From contig CANRFI010000003.1 of NCBI GenBank assembly GCA_947629855.1, forward strand, positions 1 to 55,473: 55,473 nucleotides of DNA, read 5' to 3'. Positions 17,347-28,548 of the stretch are shown here, piece by piece. How positions within the stretch are numbered: the stretch's first letter is position 1; each line of letters starts with the position of its first letter. Both the position numbers and the translations under genes were made by a program. The notes beneath the pieces are model-generated. The model was not told where the DNA came from. It worked only from the letters and a program-made list of their open reading frames with translations, and did not search any database. The DNA comes from an uncultured Clostridia bacterium (GTDB lineage Bacteria > Bacillota_A > Clostridia > TANB77 > CAG-508).

Positions 17347-19156
17347 ATGCCAAGATTAAGACAAACTACAGAGAAGCCAAAAAATTTCAAAGCAACAACA
17401 AAAAAGTTAATTAAAACTTATCTATCAAAATATAAAATAGCATTATTGGTTGTTTTCATATTTGCCATTGGAAGTACAATTTTTACAATTATAGGACCTA
17501 AAATTCTTCGGAAATGCAACAACAGAAATCTTTAATGGAATTATGAACAAATTATCTGGCGGAAATGGAATTGATTTTGCAAAAGTAGGACGGAATTGCA
17601 ATTACTTTATTAATTTTATATATTATAAGTGCAATTTTTGCTTTTGTTCAAGGATTTACAATGACAGGTGTATCACAAAAATTAACTTATAAACTAAGAA
17701 ATGATTTGGCAATAAAAATAAATAAATTACCAATGAAATATTTTGATAGTAAAAAATATGGAGAAGTATTATCTATTATTACAAATGATATAGATACTTT
17801 AAGTATGAATTTAAACCAAAGTATTACGCAAATTATTACATCAATTTGTACAATAGTTCGGAATACTAATTATGATGCTTTCTATTAGTTGGCAAATGAC
17901 TATTATTTCTCTAATAATTCTTCCAATAGCAGGATTATTAGTAAAAATAATTGTAAGCAAATCTCAAGGATTTTTCCAAAAACAACAAGCATATCTTGCA
18001 ACTGTAAATGGTCAAGTAGAAGAAATTTATTCGGGATTAAACATTGTAAAAGTATTCAATGGAGAAAACAAAGTAATAAAAGAATTTGAAAAAGCAAATG
18101 AAAACTTATATCATTCTGGCTGGAAGTCACAATTCTTGTCTCGGATTAATTCATCCAATTATTAACTTTATTTCTAATATTGGATATGTTGGAGTTGCTG
18201 TTGCAGGAGGATATTTAGCAATTAATGGAACTATAACAGTTGGAAATATTCAAAGCTTTATACAATATAACAAACAATTTACAAATCCATTAAATCAAAT
18301 TGCACAAATATCAGCAACCTTACAAGCAATGATTGCAGCAGCAGAAAGAATATTTGAATTTTTAGAACAACCAGAAGAAATAGAAACTAAAAAAGGAGAA
18401 ATTGATACAAATTCTTTAAAAGGAAACATAGAATTTAATCATGTAAAATTTGGATACAATCCAGAAGAAATAGTAATAAAAGATTTTAATGCCAAGATAA
18501 AAGAGGGACAAAAAATAGCAATTGTTGGTCCAACAGGTGCTGGAAAAACAACAATGGTTAAATTATTAATGAGATTTTATGATGTATTAAGTGGAGAGAT
18601 CTTAATTGATGGACACAATGTTAAAGACTTTGAAAGAGGAGAACTTCGTAAAATGTTTGGAATGGTTTTACAAGATACTTGGTTATTTGGTGGAACTGTA
18701 ACAGAAAATATTAAATATGGAAATGAAGATGCAAATGAATCACAAGTAATTGAAGCAGCAAAAGCAGCTCACGTACATCATTTCATTAAAACTTTACCAA
18801 AAGGATATAATTCTGTATTAAATGAAGAATCTAATAATGTATCAGCAGGACAAAAGCAATTACTTACTATTGCAAGAGTAATTTTAGCAGATCCAAAAAT
18901 ATTAATTTTAGATGAAGCAACAAGTTCAATCGATACTAGAACAGAAATAAAAATTCAAGATGCAATGGATAATCTAATGAAAGGTAGAACAAGTTTTATT
19001 ATTGCACATAGATTATCTACAATAAAAAATGCTGATTTAATATTAGTTATGAATCACGGAGATATTATAGAACAAGGTACACATAAAGAATTACTAGAAA
19101 AAGAAGGATTTTATGCAGAATTATACAATAGCCAATTTGAAGAAGTAGAAGATTAG
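17347..19156 (+). CDS. ABC exporter half-transporter, catalytic subunit (four CGG shift sites)
   Basis: Partner of the preceding subunit, 601 residues when four in-frame CGG codons (17509, 17591, 17859, 18142) are each read as +1 to glycine. The conventional frames give only fragments of under 100 codons across the membrane domain. The restored membrane domain has six helices, then Walker A GPTGAGKTT, signature VSAGQKQLL (non-canonical Ala) and Walker B ILDEATSSID with the catalytic Glu. With the degenerate upstream half it forms a BmrCD-like heterodimeric exporter of unknown cargo. Every base outside the four sites keeps a clean frame, which is hard to reconcile with a decaying gene. Confidence 0.91.
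17509..17512 (+). other. CGGA +1 site, ABC subunit 2 (Gly55)
   Basis: Follows CTT; restores GPKILGNATTE. Confidence 0.9.
17591..17594 (+). other. CGGA +1 site, ABC subunit 2 (Gly82)
   Basis: Follows GGA, giving a Gly-Gly pair before a membrane helix (KVGGIAITLL). Confidence 0.88.
17859..17862 (+). other. CGGA +1 site, ABC subunit 2 (Gly171)
   Basis: Follows GTT inside a membrane helix (TIVGILIMML). Confidence 0.9.
18142..18145 (+). other. CGGA +1 site, ABC subunit 2 (Gly265)
   Basis: Follows TCT; restores FLSGLIHPIINF. Confidence 0.9.
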
Positions 19157-19174
19157 AAAGGAAGAAAAAATTTT

Positions 19175-19564
19175 ATGATAGATTTAAATTTATTAGTAAA
19201 AACAGCAAAAGAAGTTAGAAAAAATGCTTATACACCATATTCAAATTATAATGTAGGATGTGCTTTACTAGCAAAGAGTGGAAAAATTTATTCAGGATGT
19301 AATGTAGAAAATGATGGGATTATGTCTATATGTGCCGAAAGAGTAGCCTTTGTAAAAGCAATTTCAGAAGGAGAAAGAGAATTTGAAGCAATATTAGTAG
19401 TTGGAGGAAAAGACAAATTAATTTATACTACACCTTGTGGATATTGTAGACAATTTATGTCAGAATTTTGCAATAAAGATTTTCCTGTTTATATGTGTTA
19501 TGAGGATGATAAAATAGAGAAAAAAGCATTAGAAGAATTATTACCGAACAATTTTAATTTATAA
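19175..19564 (+). CDS. cdd: Cytidine deaminase
   Basis: A 129-residue homotetrameric cytidine deaminase for pyrimidine salvage. Zinc ligands are in CAERVAF (Cys and the catalytic Glu near residues 52-54) and PCGYCRQF (two Cys near 88-91). The N-terminal substrate-binding YTPYSNYNVGCALL is present. RBS GAAAGGAAG lies before the ATG; it follows the ABC exporter by 18 bases and precedes addA by 12, so it may be in one transcript with both. Confidence 0.95.
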   Translation: MIDLNLLVKTAKEVRKNAYTPYSNYNVGCALLAKSGKIYSGCNVENDGIMSICAERVAFVKAISEGEREFEAILVVGGKDKLIYTTPCGYCRQFMSEFCNKDFPVYMCYEDDKIEKKALEELLPNNFNL

Positions 19565-19576
19565 TGGGAGATAATT

Positions 19577-22500
19577 ATGAGTAATGTAAAATGGACTGAA
19601 GAACAACAAGATGCAATATATCAAAAGGATTCTAATATATTAGTTTCAGCAGCAGCTGGAAGTGGAAAAACAGCAGTTTTAGTAGAACGAATTATTCACA
19701 AAATAATAGATGAAAAAATAGATATTGATAAACTATTAGTAGTTACATTTACTAATAGTGCTGCTGCTGAAATGAGAGAAAGAGTATTAGATGCAATTTA
19801 TAAAAAAATAGAAGAACAGCCAGAAGATATAAATTTACAAAGACAAATTACATTATTAAATAAGGCAAGTATATGCACTATAGATTCTTTTTGTCTAGAA
19901 ATAGTTAAAAACAACTTTTACGAACTAGAAAACATATCTCCAAATTTTAGAATTGCAGAACAAGCAGAAATAGAACTATTAAAACAAGAAGTATTAGAAA
20001 ATATTTTTGAATCAAAATACGAATTAGAAGACAAAGATTTTGAAAAATTAATTAATACTTATACAAGTTATAGAGATGATACACCATTAAAAGAATTAGT
20101 ATTAAAAATATATTCTTACATTCAAAGTAATCCATTTCCAAAAGAATGGTTAAAAGAAAAAATAGAAATGTTTAACATAGATGACAATTTATTAGAAGAA
20201 GACTTTAGCAAAACGCCATGGGGAGAAATACTGTTAAAGCAATTAGAAGAAGAATTAATAGATGCAATTTTAAAACTAGAAGCATTAGGAAAAAAAGTAT
20301 TAGTTGAAGAAGAATTAGAAAGTACATATCAAACAATAAGAAAAGATATAGAGCTATATGAAAAAGTTAAAAATAGTTTAGACAACTGGGACAAAAGCTA
20401 TGAAATGGCACATAATTTAGACTTTGCTATATGGCCACGAAAAAAAAGTAACTTAGAAATAAAAGAAATAGCAAAAGAAATAAGAAGTGATATAAAAGAT
20501 AAAATAAAAGGAAAATTAGGAAAAGTATTTAGTAGTAATTCAAAAGAAGCAAGACAAGATATTAAAGATATGTATTATATATTAGGAAAACTAGAAAATT
20601 TAATACTAGAGTTTGACCAAGAATTTTCTAAATATAAAAGAGAAAAAAATATTGTAGATTTTAGTGATATTGAACATTTTGCACTTCAAATATTAAGTCG
20701 GCTCAAAAGAAGTTATAAAAAAATATCAAGATAAATATGAAGAAATAGCAATTGATGAATATCAAGATAGTAACTTAGTGCAAGAATATATATTAACTTC
20801 TATTTCAAGAGGAAACAATATGTTCATGGTAGGAGATGTAAAGCAAAGTATTTACAGATTTAGACAGTCTAGGCCAGAATTATTTTTAAATAAATATGAA
20901 ACTTATAAAAAAAAGCAAGAAAAAAGTGAAAATGAAGATTTAAAAATACAACTATTTAAAAATTTTAGAAGTAAAGAAAAAATATTAGACTTTACCAATA
21001 TAATTTTTCAAAACATTATGAGTAAAAATTTAGGAGATATTAATTATAATAAAGAAGAATATTTAAATTTAGGTAGTTCTTATCCAGAAACAGAAACTAA
21101 ACAAAATGAAAAAATAGAAATTTATGTTATTGACCCGTTGTTAGAAGGAGAAGAACAAGATCAAAATGAGCAAGAACAATGGGATGAAGAACAAAATTTA
21201 GAAGAAGATAATGAAGAAAATATATTAGAGGCAGAGTTAGAGGCAAAATTTGTTTCAAATAAAATAAAAAAATTAATCGAAAGTAAATTTCAAGTATGGG
21301 ACAAAAAACAAGAAAAGTATAGAGATATTACTTATAAAGATATTGTTATTTTACTTAGAACTACAAAAACTTTAGCCCCAATTTATGAGCAAGAAATATT
21401 AAATTTACAAATGCCAGTATTTTCTGATAGCTCTCAAGAATATTTAGACTCAATAGAAATTCAAAATATTTTAAGCTTATTAAAAATTATAGATAATCCA
21501 ATGCAAGATATTCCACTAGTTGCTGTTATGAGATCAACAATTGGCAAATTTACAGATGATGAATTAATACAAATACGCCTAGCAGATAAAAAAGACTGCT
21601 TTTATAAGTGCGTTCAAAAAGCAAGACTATCAGTTGATGAAAAATTAAGAAAAAAGATAGAACAATTTTTAAATCAGCTAGAAGAGTGGAGAAAGGAACA
21701 AGAATATTTAGCATTAGATGAATTAATTTGGAAAATTTATTTAGATACTGGTTATTATAATTATGTACGTTTAATGCCAAATGGAGCTTTAAGACAAGCA
21801 AATCTTCAAATGCTATTTGAAAGAGCTAAACAATATGAAACAGCAAGTTTTAAAGGACTATATAATTTTCTTCAATTTATAGAAAAAGTAAAATTAAGCA
21901 GTGGAGATATGGGAGCTGCTAAAATACTTGGAGAAAATGATAATGTTATAAGAATTATGAGTATTCATAAGAGTAAAGGTTTAGAGTTTCCAGTTGTATT
22001 CTTATCTGGTACAGGAAAACAATTCAACCTTACAGACTTAAATAAAAATTTAATTTTACAACAAGAATTAGGAATTGGAGTAAAATATATCGATTATGAA
22101 AAACAAATTCAATATGACACATTAAGTAAATCAGCAATCAGAGAAAAGGTATATCAAGAAACGTTATCAGAAGAAATGAGAATTTTATATGTTGCATTAA
22201 CAAGAGCAAAAGAAAAATTATTTATCACTGGAATAACAAAGAATCATGAAAAGCAATTAAAAGAATTGCAAAATCAAATAGAAAGATATGAAAAGCAAGA
22301 CGGAAAAATAAATTCTATTTTAGTAAAAAAACAAATTAAATTTATAGACTGGATTTTATTAGTTTATTTATATGAGGAAAAACAATTAAAGGATGTGGCA
22401 GAGCTTACCATATGTAATAAACAAGAAATCTTAGATATTGACGAAGAAATAGATGAAGAAAAAATTAATATAAAAGAAATTTTAGATAAAGAACCAATAA

Positions 22501-23180
22501 ATGATGTAGAAATAACAAAAATAGAAGATGCTTTAAATAAAAAATATAAATACGAATTAGCAACTAAAATTCCTACTAAATCATCTGTTACAAAATTAAA
22601 GCAAAAAGAAGAAAAAATAGATACTACTTTCATAAAACCAAAATTCATACGACAAGATGAAGCAACAAAATTAACAGGTGCACAAAAAGGAACACTTATA
22701 CATCTTTGTATGCAAAAATTAGAAATAGGTAAAGAATATGACATAAATACAATAAATAACTTAATAGAAGATTTAGTAGAAAAAGAAATGATTACAAAAG
22801 TTGAAGCAGAAAATATTAATAAAAATGCAGTTCTAGAATTTACTAAGTCAAAAATATGGAATGAAATGAAATCTGCTAAAGAAGTTTATAGAGAAAAACC
22901 ATTTTATATTACTGTTCCTGCAAAAGAAATATATGGAGAAGATGTAGAAGAAGAAATTCTTGTTCAAGGAATTATAGATTTATATTATATTGATGAAAAA
23001 GATAAAATTACTTTAGTTGATTATAAAACAGATTTTGTGCAACAAGAACAAGAATTAATATCAAAATATAAAAATCAATTGGAGTTATATAAAAAAGCAT
23101 TAGAAGAAGCATTAGGCAAAAAAGTTAGTAAAGTATATATTTATTCAACTTTTTTAAAGAAGGAAATAGAAATATCTTGA
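19577..23180 (+). CDS. addA: ATP-dependent helicase/nuclease AddA (one CGG shift site)
   Basis: AddA is the UvrD-type helicase plus nuclease subunit of the AddAB recombination enzyme. Walker A is AAAGSGKTAVLVERI near residues 26-40, motif II IDEYQDSN follows the break, motif V region is SIHKSKGLEFPVVFL, and the C-terminal RecB-family nuclease motif is LVDYKTDFV. The conventional frame ends at 20734. Skipping C at 20699 restores LSGSKEVIKKYQDKY and a 1200-residue protein of usual size. addB, normally adjacent, is not in the window. Confidence 0.94.
20699..20702 (+). other. CGGC +1 site in addA (Gly375)
   Basis: Follows AGT. The only site of the set with GGC as the restored glycine codon; it lies about 18 residues before the helicase DEYQD box. 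Confidence 0.9.
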
Positions 23181-23239
23181 AAACATGACAAAAATTTGAT
23201 ATACTATTTTGTAAGTAAAGTAAGAAATGGGGAAATAAA

Positions 23240-23692
23240 ATGCAAAAAATATTTTTGTGGGTATTAATGTTAATAGGAATATTCATACTTTCAGATTTTC
23301 TAATTAATGTTGGATTAAATTCTACATACAAAGATATAGAAAGACAAGATAAAAATGAACAAATAAAAATTTATCAAGCAGATGCAACATATGTAAATGG
23401 AAGAATTAGAGGAATTGTAAAGGATACTAAAAATATTACAAACAAATATATAGAAGTAGAATTATATTCTAAAAGAAATATATTAATGGGAAGAAGATAT
23501 ATTGATATAGAAAATAAACTTGAAAATCAACCATTTGAAGTACTTTTCAGAGCAAAAAACGTAGAATATTACAAAATGAATTTAGTAGATAACAAACAAG
23601 AAGGTCCAGAATTAGAGATTATATCAAAAGAGATGACCAGACCAGAAATTTTAGTATTAACAGCAATAACTTTTCTAATATTCTGGGGATAA
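23240..23692 (+). CDS. Unknown protein with two terminal membrane segments
   Basis: I do not recognise the family. The 150-residue product has an N-terminal helix (residues 3-22), a soluble middle with the pattern NGRIRGIVKDTKNITNKYIEVELY that resembles a small beta-sandwich (FxLyD-like) domain, and a C-terminal hydrophobic helix (133-149) ending at the stop. The middle would lie on one side of the membrane between two anchors. It has a GGGG ribosome site, and a hairpin terminator follows. It may be co-transcribed with addA, 59 bases upstream. Confidence 0.7.
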   Translation: MQKIFLWVLMLIGIFILSDFLINVGLNSTYKDIERQDKNEQIKIYQADATYVNGRIRGIVKDTKNITNKYIEVELYSKRNILMGRRYIDIENKLENQPFEVLFRAKNVEYYKMNLVDNKQEGPELEIISKEMTRPEILVLTAITFLIFWG

Positions 23693-23713
23693 TAAAAAAT
23701 AAAATGAAATATT

Positions 23714-23752
23714 AACAGAGTGATTTAAATTAAATGCACTCTGTTTTTTTTA
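23714..23752 (+). terminator. Strong terminator after the addA region
   Basis: Arms AACAGAGTG (23714-23722) and CACTCTGTT (23737-23745), inner ATTTA/TAAAT pairing, eight Ts. The 150 bases that follow up to recJ are A-rich with no clear element. Confidence 0.88.
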
Positions 23753-23910
23753 TAGATAGCAATATAACTGTCTAATCTACATAAATCATGCATAATAAAA
23801 AAATTAATCTAAATAATAACTAAAAATTCCTTAAATTTCTCCAAAACACTTTAAAAAAACAACAAAATAGTATAAAATAAAATAAAATTAATAAATTAGG
23901 AGAGGAATAA

Positions 23911-25602
23911 ATGAGTAAAAAATGGCAAATATATGAAACAGATGAGACAAAAGTAAAAGAAATACAAGAAAAATACGGATTAAATAAGTTACTTGCAACC
24001 ATTTTAGTAAACAGAAATATAACAACAGAAGAAAAAATCAGGCTATTTTTAAAACCAACAAGACATGACTTTTATAATCCATTTTTAATCACAGATATGG
24101 AAAAAGCAGTAGAAAGAATCATCAAAGCCATTAAAAACCAAGAAAAAGTAACAATCTATGGAGATTATGATGTAGATGGAATAACAAGCATTACAGTATT
24201 AAAAAGCTTTTTAAAAGATAGAGGATTAGATGTAAACTTTTATATTCCAAATAGATTAGATGAAGGATATGGATTAAATAAAGAGGCAATTGATAAAATA
24301 CTTGACAATGGTTGTGAATTAATGATTACAGTAGATTGTGGAATATCAGCAATAGATGAAATTGAATATGCAAATTCATTAGGAATAGAAACAATTATAA
24401 CAGATCATCACGAACCAGGAGCTAATTTACCTAATGCTTTAGCTGTAATAGATAATAAAAGAAAAGACAGCACATATCCTTTTAGAGAATTAGCAGGAGT
24501 AGGAGTAGTATTTAAACTAATTCAGGCGATTGCGATTAAATTAGAAATTAAAGAAGAAGAATATTTAAAATACCTAGATATTGTATGTGTTGGTACAATT
24601 TCAGATATTGTGCCTCTAATTGATGAAAACAGAGTAATTGCAAAACTTGGATTACTTCTTATTGCACAAACAAAAAATATAGGTTTGCGCTCTATTATTA
24701 AATCTTCTGGTTATACTAAAGTAGATTCAAATACAATATCTTTTGGAATAGCACCTAGAATTAATGCTTGTGGAAGGATGGGAAAAGCAGAAGAAGCATT
24801 AGAATTATTACTATCTCCAAACATAAACTACGTAAATGATTTAAATCAAAAATTAAACGAACACAATAAGACAAGACAAGAAACAGAAAAAAATATATTT
24901 GAAAGTGCAATAAAACAAATAGAAGAACAACATCTAGACAAAAATAATACCATAATTGTAGGAGGAGAAAATTGGCATAATGGAGTAATTGGAATAGTAT
25001 CTTCTAAAATTACAGAAATGTATTTCAAGCCAAGTATTTTGCTCAGCTTTGAAGAAAATGGAATGGGAAAAGGTTCGGGAAGGAGTATACCTGGTTTTGA
25101 TTTATATGATGCATTAATGAAATGTAATGATACTATAGAAAAATTTGGTGGACATAGTATGGCAGTTGGAGTAACAATAAAAAAAGAAAATTTTGAAAAA
25201 TTTAAAAAAGAATTCGAAGAAATTGCAAAACAATCTCACACAGATGAAATTGTTCCAATAATTCAAGTAGACAGTAAAATTGATTTAAAAGATATAAATA
25301 AAGAAATGGTGGAAAGTTTAAAAAGTTTAGAACCTTTTGGAGAAGCAAATAGAATGCCAATATTTATATTTAAAAACTTAAAAGTCGATTCAATTCGATC
25401 ATTATCAGAAGGTAAACACTTAAAATTAACATTAAAAGACAACAACATTATTATAAATGGTATAGGATTTAATCTAGGCAATTTAGCTATAGAATATACA
25501 ATAGGAGATAAAGTTGACATTGTAGGTGTATTAGAAATAAACCATTTTAATGGTGAAGAAAGTTTGCAAATTAATATAAAAGATATGATGAAATCGTTGT
25601 AA
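23911..25602 (+). CDS. recJ: Single-stranded-DNA exonuclease RecJ
   Basis: A 563-residue DHH-family 5'-3' exonuclease acting in recombination and repair. Metal-binding motifs are GDYDVDGITS near residues 85-94, TVDCGIS near 141, DHHEPGANLP near 165, and the DHHA1 domain with GIAPRINACGRMG and GSGRSIPGF. The OB fold and C-terminal segment are complete; the length is near the E. coli size and lacks the extra C-terminal domain of Bacillus RecJ. The TAC GGA junction near residue 25 holds an out-of-frame CGG read normally. It precedes rsh by 21 bases. Confidence 0.95.
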   Translation: MSKKWQIYETDETKVKEIQEKYGLNKLLATILVNRNITTEEKIRLFLKPTRHDFYNPFLITDMEKAVERIIKAIKNQEKVTIYGDYDVDGITSITVLKSFLKDRGLDVNFYIPNRLDEGYGLNKEAIDKILDNGCELMITVDCGISAIDEIEYANSLGIETIITDHHEPGANLPNALAVIDNKRKDSTYPFRELAGVGVVFKLIQAIAIKLEIKEEEYLKYLDIVCVGTISDIVPLIDENRVIAKLGLLLIAQTKNIGLRSIIKSSGYTKVDSNTISFGIAPRINACGRMGKAEEALELLLSPNINYVNDLNQKLNEHNKTRQETEKNIFESAIKQIEEQHLDKNNTIIVGGENWHNGVIGIVSSKITEMYFKPSILLSFEENGMGKGSGRSIPGFDLYDALMKCNDTIEKFGGHSMAVGVTIKKENFEKFKKEFEEIAKQSHTDEIVPIIQVDSKIDLKDINKEMVESLKSLEPFGEANRMPIFIFKNLKVDSIRSLSEGKHLKLTLKDNNIIINGIGFNLGNLAIEYTIGDKVDIVGVLEINHFNGEESLQINIKDMMKSL

Positions 25603-25623
25603 ACAAAAAGGGGATTGAAATTA

Positions 25624-27820
25624 ATGCAAGAAATAAATGAAATGACTATACAAAAAGTCATTGAAAAAAGAAAAGAACATACAAGAAAAGTGGATATAAA
25701 ACTAATAATGAAAGCATATGATTATGCAAATAAAAATCATAATGGACAATGTAGACATTCAGGAGAACCATATATTATCCATCCTCTTAATGTTGCCTAT
25801 ATTTTAGCAGACATTCGGATTAGATGATAGCACAATATGTGCAGCACTTTTGCATGATGTAGTAGAAGATACAAATGTTACAGAAGAAGATTTAATAAAC
25901 GAATTTGGCTTAGAAATTGCTGAGATGGTAGAAGGAGTTACAAAATTAGGTGCAGTTCAATTTAATTCTATTGAAGAACAACAAGCAGAAGATTACAGAA
26001 AAATGTTTTTAGCAATGGGAAAAGACATAAGAGTTATTTTAATAAAATTGGCAGATAGACTTCATAATATGAGAACTTTAAAATACCTAAAAAGGGACAG
26101 ACAAATTGCAAATGCAAAAGAAACAATGGAATTATATGCACCTCTAGCAAATCGTTTAGGACTATATTCTATAAAATGGGAATTAGAGGACTTAGGTTTT
26201 AAATATTTATATCCAGAAGAATACCATGATTTAGTAGAAGGAATTAACAAAAAAAGAGAAGAAAGATTAAAATTTATAGAAAAAATTATGGGAGACATTA
26301 GAGTTCAACTTAAAAAAGAAAAAATAGAAGCAGAGGTTACTGGAAGAGCAAAACATTTATATAGTATTTATCGTAAAATGAAAAGAGATAATAAAACATT
26401 AGATCAAATCTATGATTTATTTGCTCTTCGTATATTAGTGAATTCTATTAAAGATTGTTATACAGCATTAGGAGTAGTGCATGAAATGTATAGCCCAATG
26501 CCAGGAAGATTTAAAGATTATATATCAGTTCCAAAACCTAATATGTATCAATCAATTCATACAACTTTATTAGGAGATAAAGGAACACCATTTGAAGTAC
26601 AAATTCGTACTTGGGAAATGCACAGAGTAGCAGAATATGGTATTGCTGCCCATTGGGCTTATAAAGAAGCAAGTTATTTTGGAAAAAAAGCCAATGTTAA
26701 AGTCGAAGAAGATAAGTTAGCGTGGTTAAGAGAAAGCTTAGAGTGGCAAAAAGATATGCAAGACCCGCAAGAATTTTTAAATACTTTAAAAACAGAACTA
26801 TTTGAAGATGAAGTTTATGTATTTACTCCAAAAGGAGCAATAAAGACCCTACCAAGGGGTGCAACTCCAATTGATTTTGCATATACTATTCATGCTGAAA
26901 TTGGACATCATATGACAGGCTGCAAAATTAATAGTAAAATGATGCCAATTATAACACCTTTAAAAAATGGAGATATTGTTGAAATTATAACCTCTGAAAA
27001 TTCAAAAGGACCAAGTAGAGATTGGTTAAAATTTGTAAAAAGTAGTAGTGCAAAAAATAAAATATTAAGCTGGTTTAAAAAAGCTCAAAAAGCAGAGAAC
27101 TTAGAAAAAGGAAAAGAATTAATTGAAAAAGAATTAAAACGTATAGGCTTTTCTCATACAGATTTATTTAAACCAGAATATATAGAGCCAATGTTAGATA
27201 AATACAAATATAAAAATGTTGATGAAATGTATGCTGCAGTTGGATTTGGAGCAAATTCAGCTGTAAAAGTAATTGCAAGAATGCTTCAAGAATATAGAAA
27301 AGAACACGAAGAAGAAAACATTGAAGCAAAAATAGAAGAATTAGCAAGAGCAAGAATGAAAAAACCAAAACCATCAGGTTCAGGAATTATTGTAAAAGGA
27401 ATTGATAATTGCTTAGTAAAATTGTCAAAATGTTGTAATCCATTACCAGGAGATGAAATAGTAGGTTATATTACAAAAGGAAGAGGAGTATCAGTCCATA
27501 GGAAAGATTGTTTTAATGTAAAAGATTTAATTTCTGAAGAAAGTAGAATGATTGATGTAGAATGGTACAATGAAAATTCATCTTCATATCAAGCTGAAAT
27601 TCAAGTTAATTGCAATGATAGGTCAGGTCTACTTATGGATGTATTAAGAGAAATTGGAACAACAAAAGCAAAAATTTTAGGTGTAAATACAAAAACAACT
27701 AAAGAGAAAATTGCTATTTTAGATATTACACTAGAAGTAGAAAGTTTAGATGAATTAAACAAAGCACAAAAGGCAATTGAAAAAGTAAATAGTGTATACG
27801 AAGTAAGGAGAAAGAAATAA
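25624..27820 (+). CDS. relA: Bifunctional (p)ppGpp synthetase/hydrolase Rel (one CGG shift site)
   Basis: Controls the stringent response. Domains in order: HD hydrolase (HDVVEDT near residue 79 and LADRLHNMRTL near 145), synthetase (RFKDYISVPKPNMYQSIHTTL near 290-310), TGS near 400-460, a zinc-finger-like CC segment (LSKCCNPLPGD) and C-terminal ACT. ATG 25624 follows AAAAGGGG at good spacing; an upstream TTG is too close. CGG at 25816, 64 codons in, splits the HD domain; skipping C gives LADIGLDDST and a full 731-residue protein. Both catalytic halves lie downstream of or across the break, so shifting is needed for any activity. Confidence 0.95.
25816..25819 (+). other. CGGA +1 site in rel (Gly65)
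   Basis: Follows ATT; restores ILADIGLDDSTICAALLH in the hydrolase domain. The next stop in the old frame is 25825-25827. Confidence 0.93.
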
Positions 27821-27821
27821 A

Positions 27822-28469
27822 ATGAAATTAAAAGAACTAAAGATAGATACTTGGATTGGAGATCCAACTAACTGTTATATTGTATTAGATGAAGAAAGTA
27901 AAGAAACAATGGTAATTGATCCAGCAGGTGAAGTAGACAAAATAGAAGAATTAATTAAAATTATGGATGGAAAATTAAAATATATATATTTAACACATTG
28001 CCATGGAGACCATATTATGGGAGTGACAGAGTTAAAAAATAGATTAGGTGGCAAAATTTTAATTCACCGTGAAGACAGTAAAGGTCTAAATAATCCAGAA
28101 ATTAATTTAACACCTTATATTGGTATTGGAAAAATTGAATTAGAGGCAGATTCTAGAATAGATGATGGCGACTTACTACATCTTGGAAATTTAGAATTTA
28201 AAGTTCTTCACACACCAGGTCATACAAAAGGTGGAACAAGTCTATATTGTAAGCAAGAAAATTGTTTGTTTTCTGGAGATACAATATTTAGAGGAACTTG
28301 GGGAAGAACAGACCTGCCAACATCCAATAGAGAAGATTTAATAAAATCAATTGAAACTAAAATTATGACTTTACCAGATGAAACAATCGTGTATCCAGGA
28401 CACGGAATGATGACAAAAATTAAAGAAGAAAAACCAATTTATTTAGAGTTGAAACCAAAATTATGGTAG
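27822..28469 (+). CDS. Metallo-beta-lactamase-fold hydrolase (glyoxalase II-like)
   Basis: A 215-residue hydrolase with the binuclear metal motif THCHGDHIMG near residues 58-67, TPGHTKGG near 128-135, FSGDTIF with the bridging Asp near 148, and VYPGHG with the last His near 190. The family includes hydroxyacylglutathione hydrolases and related thioesterases; substrate is unknown. The ATG overlaps the end of the rel gene region by a two-base gap, indicating co-transcription as in many Firmicutes. Confidence 0.9.
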   Translation: MKLKELKIDTWIGDPTNCYIVLDEESKETMVIDPAGEVDKIEELIKIMDGKLKYIYLTHCHGDHIMGVTELKNRLGGKILIHREDSKGLNNPEINLTPYIGIGKIELEADSRIDDGDLLHLGNLEFKVLHTPGHTKGGTSLYCKQENCLFSGDTIFRGTWGRTDLPTSNREDLIKSIETKIMTLPDETIVYPGHGMMTKIKEEKPIYLELKPKLW

Positions 28470-28522
28470 ATTAAAAAATTATACAGATAAAATTAGATGC
28501 AAATATGATAGCAAAATATATT

Positions 28523-28548
28523 AAAGAGGCATAAAAATGCCTCTTTTA
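28523..28548. terminator. Bidirectional terminator between the hydrolase and the Crp-like gene
   Basis: Perfect ten-base arms AAAGAGGCAT (28523-28532) and ATGCCTCTTT (28537-28546) with a four-A loop; the minus-strand gene's stop codon is at its edge. Confidence 0.88.

Noticed and set aside
17347..19156. Several short separate proteins in the region of the second ABC subunit.
   Set aside because: The fragments lack ribosome sites and join into one normal exporter when four C bases are skipped.
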